From Pedobacter hartonius (lineage in GTDB: Bacteria > Bacteroidota > Bacteroidia > Sphingobacteriales > Sphingobacteriaceae), in the NCBI RefSeq assembly GCF_900107535.1, contig NZ_FNRA01000003.1, positions 62,001-126,000 of the forward strand: 64,000 bases of DNA, written 5' to 3'. Made by a program: the position numbers and the translations under genes. Within the stretch, counting starts at the first letter, position 1, and every line of letters starts with the position of its first letter. Shown piece after piece: positions 31,193 to 39,876 of this stretch. A model generated the notes under the pieces. That model was not told the DNA's origin. It saw nothing but the letters and a program-made list of their open reading frames with translations, and searched no databases.

Positions 31193-31867
31193 TTACTGCA
31201 TTCCTGCTAAAGTAGTTTTCAGGGTTTTCACGGTGGCATTCGGACTGGCCGGATCTTTAAAGATGGCACTGGCAGTTGTTGCTTTACCATAAAAGCTTTT
31301 ATTGGAAGCCGCATCAATATCCAGTGAAGCACCGTTTAATGTAATTCCGGCAAAAAGTCCTTTGCTTCTGGAGTAGGAGTAAACCTCAGCCTCCAGTTTA
31401 TAGTCGGTATTGGCTGTAGAGCTTCTGCCTACAGGTCCCGCCGCTACAGAAAGATCTCCCCCAAGGGTGAAACTGCTTTTGTTGATCTCGGTCAGGCTTT
31501 TACTATGTCTGAATATGAGGACAAGATCTACAGACTGAACGCCGATCTGGGCACCGATACTACCGCCTGTCATGGTTACAAAAACAGGATTACTCCAGGT
31601 ACCATCAGCTTTTTTAACCATGGCAATACCTTTACCGCGTTTACCACCCACTACAAATCCTGCATTAATTAGTTTGGGAACAATAATAATCCCCTGCGTA
31701 ACGGCCAGCAGCTCAGACGGAATAGATTCCTTCATCTTACTAAAATCTGTAAGTACAGTAGTTGCTGCCTCAATTTTTTGCTGCTCCTTATCCTGGGCAT
31801 AGGTTGAGCCTCCTATAAAAAGCCCTGCGCATAAAAGCAAAGCTCCCCTTAAGTTTGTAATTTTCAT
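31193..31867 (-). CDS. SYLF-domain lipid-binding-like protein, secreted
   Basis: A 224-aa protein with a signal peptide (LLLCAGLFIGGSTYAQD) followed by the SYLF/Ysc84 domain: GIIIVPKLINAGFVVGGKRG, SNPVFVTMTGGSIGAQIG, LVLIFRHSKSL and YSRSKGLFAGITLNGASL are all family landmarks. In eukaryotes the domain binds phosphoinositides and actin; bacterial members are exported and of unknown function. It is downstream of the 50-aa peptide gene on the same strand, but a strong terminator lies between them, so they are probably separate units. Confidence 0.88.
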   Translation of the reverse strand: MKITNLRGALLLCAGLFIGGSTYAQDKEQQKIEAATTVLTDFSKMKESIPSELLAVTQGIIIVPKLINAGFVVGGKRGKGIAMVKKADGTWSNPVFVTMTGGSIGAQIGVQSVDLVLIFRHSKSLTEINKSSFTLGGDLSVAAGPVGRSSTANTDYKLEAEVYSYSRSKGLFAGITLNGASLDIDAASNKSFYGKATTASAIFKDPASPNATVKTLKTTLAGMQ

Positions 31868-31920
31868 AGTCTGATGTTTTTGTTTTTAAATGTTGAAGCC
31901 AGGCTTCATCAACAATCAGA

Positions 31921-32017
31921 ACAAAATAAAAGCCAGAATTTGCTGTAAGGAAAATAAAAGGATAATATTTCTTAACTATCCTTACATCCTCTTATGATCA
32001 GGCAGCAAATTCCGGCT
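31921..32017 (-). terminator. strong composite terminator after the 50-aa peptide gene
   Basis: On the minus strand AGCCGGAATTTGCTG (32017-32003) pairs with CAGCAAATTCTGGCT (31945-31931), a 15-bp stem with one G-U pair. An inner hairpin AAGGATA/TATCCTT (31958-31964 with 31977-31983) fills the loop, and GTAAGG/CCTTAC offers an alternative fold. TTTATTTTGTTCTG follows the stem. It starts 19 bp after the peptide stop codon, which supports a discrete short transcript. Confidence 0.75.
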
Positions 32018-32035
32018 TTATCAGGATGGAAATGC

Positions 32036-32188
32036 CTATCTTTGGTTAGGCTGCTGGAAGACGTAGGTTGTTGCCGTAACAGTAGCAATGGTGGGATCTG
32101 TGTCGTACTGTCCTTTAATTTCTGTAGCAGAAAATTGGAAAACTGGTTTAATTTCTAATTTCAGGGATTTTGAGAATGACTTTTTCAT
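32036..32188 (-). CDS. candidate RiPP precursor peptide, 50 aa, Thr-rich, Cys-free
   Basis: A 50-codon gene (ATG at 32188, TAG at 32036-32038). The N-terminal half is leader-like: Lys-rich start (MKKSFSKSLKLEIK), then PVFQFSATEIKG. The C-terminal half, residues 27-50, has six Thr within twelve residues (TDPTIATVTATT at 30-41) and ends YVFQQPNQR; there is no Cys. It lies 118 bp from a divergent LytS/LytTR pair whose far side holds a LanB dehydratase, and it has its own terminator. The RiPP reading rests on that context and the leader/core look; no family signature is recognised. No strong Shine-Dalgarno is seen, as is normal in this phylum. Confidence 0.6.
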   Translation of the reverse strand: MKKSFSKSLKLEIKPVFQFSATEIKGQYDTDPTIATVTATTYVFQQPNQR

Positions 32189-32267
32189 GATATATAGTTT
32201 TTGGTATACATCAATTTTAAGTGTGTCTCAGATCATTATAAAAGTTATTACGCGAACGCCAATAATG

Positions 32268-32295
32268 TAAGGGTAAATCAGCATATTATCCCTTA
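32268..32295. promoter_or_regulatory. inverted repeat in the peptide/histidine-kinase divergent promoter region
   Basis: TAAGGG at 32268-32273 and CCCTTA at 32290-32295 form an inverted repeat with a 16-bp spacer, 11 bp before the kinase start. The spacing puts half-sites about two helical turns apart, fitting a dimeric regulator. I could not find a convincing LytTR direct-repeat site in the same region. Confidence 0.35.
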
Positions 32296-32306
32296 TATTT
32301 GATTGT

Positions 32307-33374
32307 ATGATTTTTGCAAAAAACAGTAAAAAGACCAAATTCTATGGCACCCATATTCTGGTATGGGTACTGTTTATCATATATGAATCAATAATTACCA
32401 TTGTCCTCACAGGAAAATTCTGGACGCTTTTAGATTATTTTAACTCCTATTTCATTAACATAGTCTTATTTTATGTTAATGCACACCTGGTTTTACCCTA
32501 CTCACACAAAAAACCATTTTACATTACCGCTGCTTTTATTCTCCTGGAACTGATTTGTTCCACGCTGCTCAAATATTCTCTTTCAGAAATTCTCCTGTAC
32601 CTGAAGGTTACCGCTGATTCTCCGTTTAAGAATATGTACACCGGCCTCAGTTATACCGTCTGGAGGTTCATTTATTTCATGGGGCTGAGCGCAGGATACT
32701 GGTTTGCGCTAAATACAATCATAGAAAGGAAGAAGGTATCTGACCTCGAGAAGAAAGAGTTGCTGAGCCAGCTGCAGAACGAGCAGCTGGAGAAAAAGCT
32801 CGCGGACTCTGAAATCGCCTACCTCAAGGCACAGATCAATCCGCATTTTCTTTTCAATACGCTCAACTTCCTGTACAACTCCGCTTTAAAGACATCCGTC
32901 GAACTATCCGAACCTATACTCCTTTTATCCGATATTATGCGTTATGCGCTGACGGAGACACCACAATCCGGTAAGGTGAACCTGGAGGACGAAATAGAAC
33001 AGATCAATACATTTATAGACCTCAACCAGTTCCGGTTTGACCATAACCTGCAGCTCTCCTTTAATGTATCGGGCAATGCTGCGGGCATCATGATATTACC
33101 GCTGATCCTGCTTACCCCTATAGAAAATATATTTAAATACGGCGACCTCAAAAACACCAGCCACCCTGCAACGATAAATCTTGTGATCCGGGAAAACCAG
33201 TTACACTTAACCAGTATAAACAGGAAACTCAAATCACGGAGACATATTCCCAGCAATGGAGTCGGACTAAAAAACTTGAAATTGCGTTTAGATGCCTATT
33301 ATTCGGACGCCCATCAGATTCATGTTTCCGAAAATGAGGATGATTATATTTTTGACCTTCAAATAACTTTATAA
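32307..33374 (+). CDS. LytS/YehU-type sensor histidine kinase
   Basis: A 355-aa membrane kinase. Four predicted membrane helices occupy residues about 14-33, 48-65, 71-88 and 117-134, with little extracellular sequence. A coiled-coil linker (about 138-170) leads to the His_kinase domain: the phospho-acceptor is H180 in QINPHFLFNTLN, the N-box PIENIFKYG and the G-box NGVGLKNLKLRL follow. The compact sensor suggests detection of a membrane-associated or peptide signal. It is 5 bp upstream of its response-regulator gene and divergent from the candidate precursor peptide. Confidence 0.9.
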   Translation: MIFAKNSKKTKFYGTHILVWVLFIIYESIITIVLTGKFWTLLDYFNSYFINIVLFYVNAHLVLPYSHKKPFYITAAFILLELICSTLLKYSLSEILLYLKVTADSPFKNMYTGLSYTVWRFIYFMGLSAGYWFALNTIIERKKVSDLEKKELLSQLQNEQLEKKLADSEIAYLKAQINPHFLFNTLNFLYNSALKTSVELSEPILLLSDIMRYALTETPQSGKVNLEDEIEQINTFIDLNQFRFDHNLQLSFNVSGNAAGIMILPLILLTPIENIFKYGDLKNTSHPATINLVIRENQLHLTSINRKLKSRRHIPSNGVGLKNLKLRLDAYYSDAHQIHVSENEDDYIFDLQITL

Positions 33375-33379
33375 ACCTT

Positions 33380-34099
33380 ATGTATAAATGTTTTATTATC
33401 GATGATGAATCACATGCGATCGACACCCTGAAAAAGTATGCAAAGGACAGCGGACAACTTGAAGTAATGGGCACTTCACAAAATCCGATGGAGGCTGTTA
33501 AGTATATCAATGAGCAAAAGAATATTGATATCACTTTCCTGGATATCGATATGCCGGAGATTTCGGGACTGGACGTTGCAGACCTCATTTATAACAATAC
33601 AGCTATCATCTTCACCACCGGCCACGCAGGTTATGCCGTGCAGGGATTTGAAAAGAACATCTCCGACTTTCTCCTCAAACCCATCTCCTTTGCCAGGTTC
33701 TTAAAATCGCTGACCAAAGTGATGGCACAACTGGAGAGAAAGGCGCAGGAAGAAGCCAAGAACGATACCTATTTCTTCGTCAATCCAGGCATTAAAGGCA
33801 AAATGCTGAAGATCAACTTTAACGATGTGGATTATATCGAAGGGCTGAATAACTATATCGTTATACACACCCCTCCAAGCAGCAGTATCATCTACCTGAC
33901 AATGAAAGAAATAGAAGCAGGACTACCGCCCGATATCTTTATCCGCATCCATAAATCCTACATCGTGAACATCAATAAAGTAACGCTGATGGAAGGAAAT
34001 AAGATCATGATCAATAAACTGATCTTCCCTATCGGGTCTTCCTACAAAGAAAAACTCCTGAAGAAAATCAACAACAATATCATTAAGACCCATCGCTAG
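33380..34099 (+). CDS. LytTR-family response regulator
   Basis: A 239-aa regulator with a receiver domain (FIIDDES at residues 5-11; phospho-acceptor D55 in FLDIDMPE; TTGHAGYAVQGF and the Lys in FLLKPISFARFL) and a C-terminal LytTR DNA-binding domain (VDYIEGLNNYIVIHT, IRIHKSYIVNINKV, LIFPIGSSYKEKLLKK). It partners with the kinase encoded 5 bp upstream. Likely targets are the peptide promoter and the lanB promoter. Its 3' end overlaps lanB tail-to-tail by 17 bp. Confidence 0.92.
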   Translation: MYKCFIIDDESHAIDTLKKYAKDSGQLEVMGTSQNPMEAVKYINEQKNIDITFLDIDMPEISGLDVADLIYNNTAIIFTTGHAGYAVQGFEKNISDFLLKPISFARFLKSLTKVMAQLERKAQEEAKNDTYFFVNPGIKGKMLKINFNDVDYIEGLNNYIVIHTPPSSSIIYLTMKEIEAGLPPDIFIRIHKSYIVNINKVTLMEGNKIMINKLIFPIGSSYKEKLLKKINNNIIKTHR

Positions 34100-37076
34100 T
34101 TGTGTAGATCAGAAAGGACTGGTGTTTCTTCATAAAATGATAGATCAGGTATTCATACTCCCTGGGCGTGTTTTCAAATATCCTGTTGATATGCAGGTGA
34201 ACCAGATTGATCAGTAAATTATACCGCGCCGCCTGATCCCATCCCTCAATCCGCGCCACCAGAGACTGCAGCATCCGGTCAAAATCCAGATCAGCCTTTT
34301 TCTTTCTCTGAAGTGCGCGGTGCTGCTTGTTTTCAACAATCTGCTTCTGGAACTTCCGGTACCTCAGATCCAGTTTCTGCACTACCTCCCTATCCCTGCT
34401 GAACTCTGCCGAAAGATTGCTGAACGCCTCATTCAGAAAATCTGACCGTTCCTTTTTATCAGTGATGAACCCCCGGATGATCTGCAGGGAGCTATTTACC
34501 GCAAAGGCCAGCTTAAAGTTGGTGTTCAGCACATTGCCTGAAAATGCCGCGAGTATAAACTCACTGTTTCTGTAGAAAAACGACTCTGCTTCAGCAATTA
34601 ACGATACAGAATATTTTTCCAGCTCCCGCTGATAGGAATCCAGTACCAGGTCGAATACCTTACCCTCCCTGGACAAGGGCTGCAGTTTACGGATCAGATC
34701 AGCCAGCAGCTCATGGGAAGGCTTTTTGCCGGCAAAGAACCTCAGCCTCAGGTGAAATCTTGGATCCAGGTACCTGATAAAAAACCATTTGAAATCAGGA
34801 TTGTCTTTTTTGTACTTCCTCAGCACCGGCATAATGAAGCGCAATAGAATTTCGTCAGTTAAAGAATAGTGCGCATATAGTTTGATGTAGAGCCATTCTT
34901 CACCCGGAAGAAAAGAGCGTTTTACTTTTACATCCTCCTTCAGCTGCCTGGCGGGCTGCTGCCGGGGCAGCTGGTAAACGGCCAACTGATTGATGACGCA
35001 GGCAAGGAACTGACCGGCGAAAGGCTTCCCCCTGCCGTCCTTCAGCACCGGGCTCCCGGCAAAAATGTACTCGGTCAATGTGGCCGTTTTTTTATTCCTG
35101 ACACACTTCCTGAACAGGTCAAGATCATTTTCATCGTCCCGGTTGAAGACCAGGAAATTGTCGCCCTCCAGCAGGCAGAAATGTCCCGGTAAATTAAAGT
35201 CCATCGCCGGGAATACATCCTCAGTGACTACTTTTTTTAGCTGTTCCTCATTCAGTACCCAGGTTGCAGGACTCAGCACGGCATCTTCCACCTGCAGGCG
35301 CGGGTAATAATCCATTCCCGGAAAAAGATTGCTCAATGTTAAGGAGAGGTTGGATTTGATGCCCTGGTATTGCAGGTCACACAGGAACCTGAAGACAGGT
35401 ATAGCTGAAATCTTATAGTTGTAAGCGGATGATAACCTGGGAATGATATAGCGGTCCAGTTTTACGGACCGCAAAAACAGCTGGTTGTCCTGCACGGAGA
35501 CCATCAAATCGCTCAGGCTGATCGTAAACTCCTCAGGGCGTACAGCATGGGTTAGTATAGGGATTTCGTAGGGGTAGTAGTGGCCCCTCTGGTTGACATT
35601 GGAAGTCCTGTCATTGGGCGACCATGCAATTTCTGCAAACACAAAATCGCTGTTTAATGCCATTTCCTGTTCGCATATCTTTTTGAGGGAGGTTTCCATT
35701 TCTGTGCCGGAGGGACTGAACCTTGCACTGAGCTCTATTCCCGATACCCCGCCTATGGTGTCTGTCCAGAGTTCATTGCCGATAGATCTGAAGAGCACAA
35801 ACATGCCCGGCGGCAGTTGCTGCCCGCTTTCAGGAAGCCCGTGCAGGTCATCGCTGCTGATCATGATCCTATCGGCACCTTCTTTTTTCAGGTTGCTCCA
35901 TTTCCTGAAGATCATCTTTTCAACTGCCCCCCATCGGGCTCCCGCCTTCCCTTCCTTTTTTTCCCGCAGGTCATCAATAAAATCCTCATTTTGTGCATCA
36001 AAGGCTGATGCCATATTTTCATAGCCGATGCCGGATCCGGGATCAAGGGCGATCATCAGCGGCACTTCCTGCTGATCATACTTTTGGACGAAGTGCTGCT
36101 TAAACTGCTCCATGGTATCTATATGGTGGTCGCCCGTTAACTTATCCATATTCCTGATCAGTGTGACCAGCCGTTCCTGAAGCTGCTGGTTAAGTCCGCC
36201 CTGCAGACTGCGCTGGTACAAACTATAAGACGAGTTCTCCCCATTTTTGCCTGCCAGATAGCTGATATGAGCATTTAATGCTGAAAGATCTGGTGCAGCA
36301 CTTCCCTTCAGAGGCAACCTGAAGGAGCGCAACCGACAGCTGTCGATACCCGGATATTTACCAAGCAACTCCAGGCAACGCTCATTGAACAGCTGGCCGG
36401 TCACATTGGGCGTAAGGGCAGAAACCACCACCTGCCCGCTGAGCAGCCCCTTAAAATAGTCCTCTAATGGTGCCTCTTCCCCATATTCTTCTTCCAGGAA
36501 ACTGATGATCTCCCCCTTTGTCCGCCCTTTACTGATGAATTTCAGGAGTTTGTTTAATCCAGGGGTAATTTTAAGCTGTACAATTGCAAACTTTTTCTTC
36601 TCCCCGGAATAGGCCTGGCTGATGAAGCGTAACTCTTTAGAAGAGGGATAGAGGGAGTTATTGGTATAGTACCGGACTGCATCAAAATTAGCTATGTTCA
36701 GGCTGCTGACATCATCCAGCACCAGCTTAAAGTCGGGGTGTACGATCAGCTCATCCTCATCTGAGAAGCACAGTGTTCCATCTCCGTCATTTGCCCAGGT
36801 ACCGGCAGAATAAGAGGAGAAGAAACCATAGGGCAGAGCCCTGTAACACATCCGGTTCAGGTACTTCCATAGGGTAAGCCTTGCACCCGGGCTTAGATCT
36901 TCATAACGGAAATCTTTTTTCTGCAGTTCAGTATAGAAGGTCTGGCTCGCAAAAAACAGGCTCGCCCGGAAGAAATCCGTCTGTAATACCTGCTGCAAAT
37001 ACCCCCCGTTAAAATCTTCATAACTGTAAGCCGGTGACCGGATCAGCAAAAAAGGATCAATTTTTAATTGATGCAT
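34083..37076 (-). CDS. LanB-type lanthipeptide dehydratase, full length
   Basis: A 997-aa cytoplasmic enzyme. Residues about 40-690 form the lantibiotic dehydratase N-terminal domain, which glutamylates Ser/Thr using Glu-tRNA (landmarks: YGFFSSYSAGTW, NNSLYPSSKELRFISQAYSG in shortened form, IPILTHAVRPEEF, ILPRLSS-like IPRLSSAYNYKIS). Residues about 735-990 form the thiopeptide-type/SpaB C-terminal elimination domain (EWLYIKLYAHYSLTDEILL, FFIRYLDPRFHLRLRFF, DSYQRELEKYS). Both halves in one chain mark a class I LanB rather than a split enzyme. No LanC cyclase, transporter or protease gene lies beside it. It converges on the response-regulator gene. Confidence 0.92.
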   Translation of the reverse strand: MHQLKIDPFLLIRSPAYSYEDFNGGYLQQVLQTDFFRASLFFASQTFYTELQKKDFRYEDLSPGARLTLWKYLNRMCYRALPYGFFSSYSAGTWANDGDGTLCFSDEDELIVHPDFKLVLDDVSSLNIANFDAVRYYTNNSLYPSSKELRFISQAYSGEKKKFAIVQLKITPGLNKLLKFISKGRTKGEIISFLEEEYGEEAPLEDYFKGLLSGQVVVSALTPNVTGQLFNERCLELLGKYPGIDSCRLRSFRLPLKGSAAPDLSALNAHISYLAGKNGENSSYSLYQRSLQGGLNQQLQERLVTLIRNMDKLTGDHHIDTMEQFKQHFVQKYDQQEVPLMIALDPGSGIGYENMASAFDAQNEDFIDDLREKKEGKAGARWGAVEKMIFRKWSNLKKEGADRIMISSDDLHGLPESGQQLPPGMFVLFRSIGNELWTDTIGGVSGIELSARFSPSGTEMETSLKKICEQEMALNSDFVFAEIAWSPNDRTSNVNQRGHYYPYEIPILTHAVRPEEFTISLSDLMVSVQDNQLFLRSVKLDRYIIPRLSSAYNYKISAIPVFRFLCDLQYQGIKSNLSLTLSNLFPGMDYYPRLQVEDAVLSPATWVLNEEQLKKVVTEDVFPAMDFNLPGHFCLLEGDNFLVFNRDDENDLDLFRKCVRNKKTATLTEYIFAGSPVLKDGRGKPFAGQFLACVINQLAVYQLPRQQPARQLKEDVKVKRSFLPGEEWLYIKLYAHYSLTDEILLRFIMPVLRKYKKDNPDFKWFFIRYLDPRFHLRLRFFAGKKPSHELLADLIRKLQPLSREGKVFDLVLDSYQRELEKYSVSLIAEAESFFYRNSEFILAAFSGNVLNTNFKLAFAVNSSLQIIRGFITDKKERSDFLNEAFSNLSAEFSRDREVVQKLDLRYRKFQKQIVENKQHRALQRKKKADLDFDRMLQSLVARIEGWDQAARYNLLINLVHLHINRIFENTPREYEYLIYHFMKKHQSFLIYTTSDGS

Positions 37077-37253
37077 AGCAGGATTTTTTTTTATAGTTTG
37101 AACATTAGATTACATCAGAAAAGTAATGTTTCCTTACCCTGAAAATAAACCAAAATTAATCAGCCTAAATACAGCGTATAAAACACAGCAATCCCGAATA
37201 TACTAAAATATATATCCGGTAATTTATAACCATTTTTTAGAAAAAATTTCTGT

Positions 37254-37898
37254 TTATGAAATAGGTATGCGGTACGCACATCTACGGCCACCGTCAACAA
37301 TATACTCTATACGTTTTATAGGTACACTTGCTCCAATGACATTTTGCAGGGTTTTGAATTCCGCACTGCAAATAGCAGGATTAGCATGGGCTGCTGCTCC
37401 TATCGGACAATGATTTTCGATAAAGATAAAACCTTCCTCATCTTTGATAAACTGGGCCATATACCCCTCTCCCGTACGGATTGATACAAAAGCATGTAAC
37501 CTTTGCTCCAGGTCTGTAATCCCTTCCAGGGCTTCAAGATACCTGCTGGTACCCCTTTCCCCGTTGGCATTGATTACTTTAGAAACAGCCTGTTCCCCGA
37601 GTGTCTCCTTCATGACTTCCATCAGCTTTACAGTGAGGGCCGCATGGGTATCGGGAAAGCGCATCTGCCCCATACTGGTGAGCGACCACAACTGCTGTGG
37701 CCTGCCCCGACCTGTTACGGTTTTGCTGGAGGTAACGATGCCTTCCTTTTCCAACCGCAGCATCTGAAAACGTGCACCTTCCACCGTCACCTGAAACTCA
37801 CGCGCAAGTGCCGACAAAGACTGCGGGCCACTGGTTTTCAACAGCTCTACAGCACGCTCCCTAAATGGCAGTTTATGTTCCGTTTCCATTACAACCAT
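37254..37898 (-). CDS. SufR-like iron-sulfur-responsive transcriptional regulator
   Basis: A 214-aa regulator with an N-terminal winged helix-turn-helix (LKTSGPQSLSALAREF, TVEGARFQMLRLEKEG, GRGRPQQLWSLT) and a C-terminal sensor half carrying HCPIGAAAHANPAIC and GGRRCAYRI. These three Cys follow the Cx12C…C pattern of SufR, which binds a 4Fe-4S cluster. It is the last gene of the SUF operon, so it probably represses the operon when clusters are plentiful. Two ATGs are possible: 37898, overlapping the previous gene by 10 bp, or 37889, giving a TAATG coupling. Confidence 0.85.
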   Translation of the reverse strand: MVVMETEHKLPFRERAVELLKTSGPQSLSALAREFQVTVEGARFQMLRLEKEGIVTSSKTVTGRGRPQQLWSLTSMGQMRFPDTHAALTVKLMEVMKETLGEQAVSKVINANGERGTSRYLEALEGITDLEQRLHAFVSIRTGEGYMAQFIKDEEGFIFIENHCPIGAAAHANPAICSAEFKTLQNVIGASVPIKRIEYIVDGGRRCAYRIPIS

Positions 37899-38200
37899 CC
37901 TAACTCCAGTCTGGCCTCATCACTCATCATATCCCTGTCCCATGGCGGATCAAAGGTAAGGCGCACTTCTACCTTGCCAATTCCCGCTATGGCCTTTACT
38001 TTTGTTTCTACCTCGCCCAGGATTTCTCCCGCAGCAGGACATGCCGGTGCCGTAAGTGTCATATAGATATGCACGTTATTATCTTCCAGCATCTGAATCT
38101 TATAGATCAGTCCCAGTTCAAATATATCAACTGGTATTTCAGGGTCGTATATCGTATGTAACGCCTCTTCAATCTTGTCTCTTATTGATAGTTCAGCCAT
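37889..38200 (-). CDS. MIP18/SufT-like iron-sulfur assembly protein (DUF59)
   Basis: A 103-aa single-domain protein. IEEALHTIYDPEIPVDIFELGLIY is the typical DUF59 start (given as its pattern: DPEIPVDIFELGLIY), TLTAPACPAAGEI contains the conserved Cys, and VRLTFDPPWDRDMMSDEAR is the characteristic C-terminal stretch. Proteins of this family assist Fe-S maturation as part of Gram-positive and Bacteroidota SUF operons. It lies between sufE and the SufR-like gene. Confidence 0.9.
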   Translation of the reverse strand: MAELSIRDKIEEALHTIYDPEIPVDIFELGLIYKIQMLEDNNVHIYMTLTAPACPAAGEILGEVETKVKAIAGIGKVEVRLTFDPPWDRDMMSDEARLELGWL

Positions 38201-38210
38201 GATCGTCTAA

Positions 38211-38633
38211 TTATTTTTCCTGTTCAATAAAACCAGCGGCATAAATTTTCATTTGCTGCAGCATTGATAATAAACCGTTGGAACGGTTTGGCGACAAATG
38301 TGTCTTTAAGCCTATGGTATTAATAAAATAAAGATCACTTTCAACAATTTCCTGAGGTGTATGGCCGGATAAGACCCTTACCATCATACTGATCAGTCCT
38401 TTGGTAATGATCGCGTCACTGTCAGCGGTGAACCAAACCTTACCGTCTTTATATTCGGGCTGCAGCCACACGCTGGACTGGCAGCCTTTGATCAGTTTTT
38501 CCGGTATCTTATATTGCGGGTCAATTAAAGGCAGTTCTTTCCCAATCTCGATGATATTTTCATATTTGTCCATCCAGTCGGAAAAGAGTTCAAACTCCTC
38601 AATAATCTCATCCTGTTGTTCGTTAATCGTCAT
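38211..38633 (-). CDS. sufE: SufE cysteine desulfuration protein
   Basis: A 140-aa SufE. The sulfur-accepting Cys is in LIKGCQSSVWLQP (about residue 50), followed by FTADSDAIITKGLISMMVRV and a C-terminal SPNRSNGLLSMLQQMK. It takes persulfide from SufS and passes it to SufB. The gene is 8 bp after sufS and 10 bp before the DUF59 gene, in a tight operon. Confidence 0.95.
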   Translation of the reverse strand: MTINEQQDEIIEEFELFSDWMDKYENIIEIGKELPLIDPQYKIPEKLIKGCQSSVWLQPEYKDGKVWFTADSDAIITKGLISMMVRVLSGHTPQEIVESDLYFINTIGLKTHLSPNRSNGLLSMLQQMKIYAAGFIEQEK

Positions 38634-38641
38634 CTTTATAC

Positions 38642-39865
38642 TTATATCAGTATGGCAGCAGCTCTTTTAATCCCCGCAACCAGTAAATCTACTTCATCAG
38701 TAGTATTGTAAAATGCAAATGAGGCACGGCAGGTTCCGGGAATCCCGAAGAAATCCATCACCGGCTCTGTGCAATGATGGCCCGTGCGGACAGCAATTCC
38801 CTGTTTGTCCAGCAGTTCACCCAGGTCATACGGGTGTACGCCTTCAATCAGAAAGGAGATCACGCTTGCCCGTTCCTCAGCCTTACCAATAAACTGAATA
38901 CCTTCCACTTCGGCAAGTTTCGCCAGCGCGTAGGTCAGCAGTTCATGTTCAGCCTCGGCTATCACATCCAGCCCAATGCTGTTGACGTATGCTATGGCAG
39001 CTCCCAGTCCGATAGCACCCGAGATATCAGGTGTTCCGGCCTCAAATTTATAGGGAAGCGCGTTATAGATCGTTTTTTCAAAAGTTACCGTTTTGATCAT
39101 ATCCCCGCCACCCTGGTAAGGAGGCAGTGCGTTCAGCCATTTCTCCTTGCCATACAATACGCCAATCCCGGTTGGGCCGTAGAGTTTGTGTCCGGAGAAG
39201 GATATGAAATCTACGTCCAGTTCCTGCACATCAAGGGGCATATGCTGTATCGCCTGTGCCACATCCATTAATACAGGAATATTTTTCGCATGTGCCTGTC
39301 TGATCAGTTCCCTTGCAGGATTAATTGTACCCAGTGAATTGGATACATAAGTGAAAGAAAGCAGTTTCACGCTTTCATCCAGCAGCTCCGGCAAAAGTTC
39401 CATTTTCAACACGCCGTTCTCATCCATGGGAATGACCTTCAGCGTGGCTCCTTTTTCCTCACAGATCATCTGCCAGGGCACAATATTGGAGTGGTGCTCC
39501 ATTGCAGAGATCAGGATACTGTCGCCCTGATGCAAAAATTTCTTTCCAAAGGAAGAAGCAACCAGATTGATACCGTCAGTAGTTCCCTTCGTAAAGATCA
39601 CCTCATCACTGCTCGCCGCATTGATAAATGCAGCTACAGTATGGCGTGCATTTTCATAGGCAGCGGTAGCCTGCTGGCTCAGCGAGTGTACACCGCGGTG
39701 AACATTACTGTTATATCTTTCGTAATACTCTTCGAGCACCTTCAGCACCTGTACAGGTTTTTGCGTGGTGGCCGCATTGTCAAGATAGACCAGTTTCTTG
39801 CCAAAAACCTCAGTTTCCAGTATAGGAAAGTCTTTCCTTATATCTTCAATCGCCAATTTTCCCAT
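38642..39865 (-). CDS. sufS: SufS cysteine desulfurase
   Basis: A 407-aa class II cysteine desulfurase. The PLP Lys is in ISFSGHKLYGPTGIG, the nucleotide-like cofactor cup is FTKGTTDGINLVA, and the catalytic Cys is in a short loop, GTCRASFAFYN, typical of SufS-type enzymes that need SufE; RTGHHCTEP precedes it. It releases sulfur from cysteine for the SufBCD scaffold. It sits between sufD and sufE. Confidence 0.95.
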   Translation of the reverse strand: MGKLAIEDIRKDFPILETEVFGKKLVYLDNAATTQKPVQVLKVLEEYYERYNSNVHRGVHSLSQQATAAYENARHTVAAFINAASSDEVIFTKGTTDGINLVASSFGKKFLHQGDSILISAMEHHSNIVPWQMICEEKGATLKVIPMDENGVLKMELLPELLDESVKLLSFTYVSNSLGTINPARELIRQAHAKNIPVLMDVAQAIQHMPLDVQELDVDFISFSGHKLYGPTGIGVLYGKEKWLNALPPYQGGGDMIKTVTFEKTIYNALPYKFEAGTPDISGAIGLGAAIAYVNSIGLDVIAEAEHELLTYALAKLAEVEGIQFIGKAEERASVISFLIEGVHPYDLGELLDKQGIAVRTGHHCTEPVMDFFGIPGTCRASFAFYNTTDEVDLLVAGIKRAAAILI

Positions 39866-39876
39866 GGTTGCTCAGA

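Noticed and set aside
32088..32270. Plus-strand 60-codon frame opposite the 50-aa peptide gene
   Set aside because: The minus-strand frame has leader-like composition and a terminator; the plus frame has neither.
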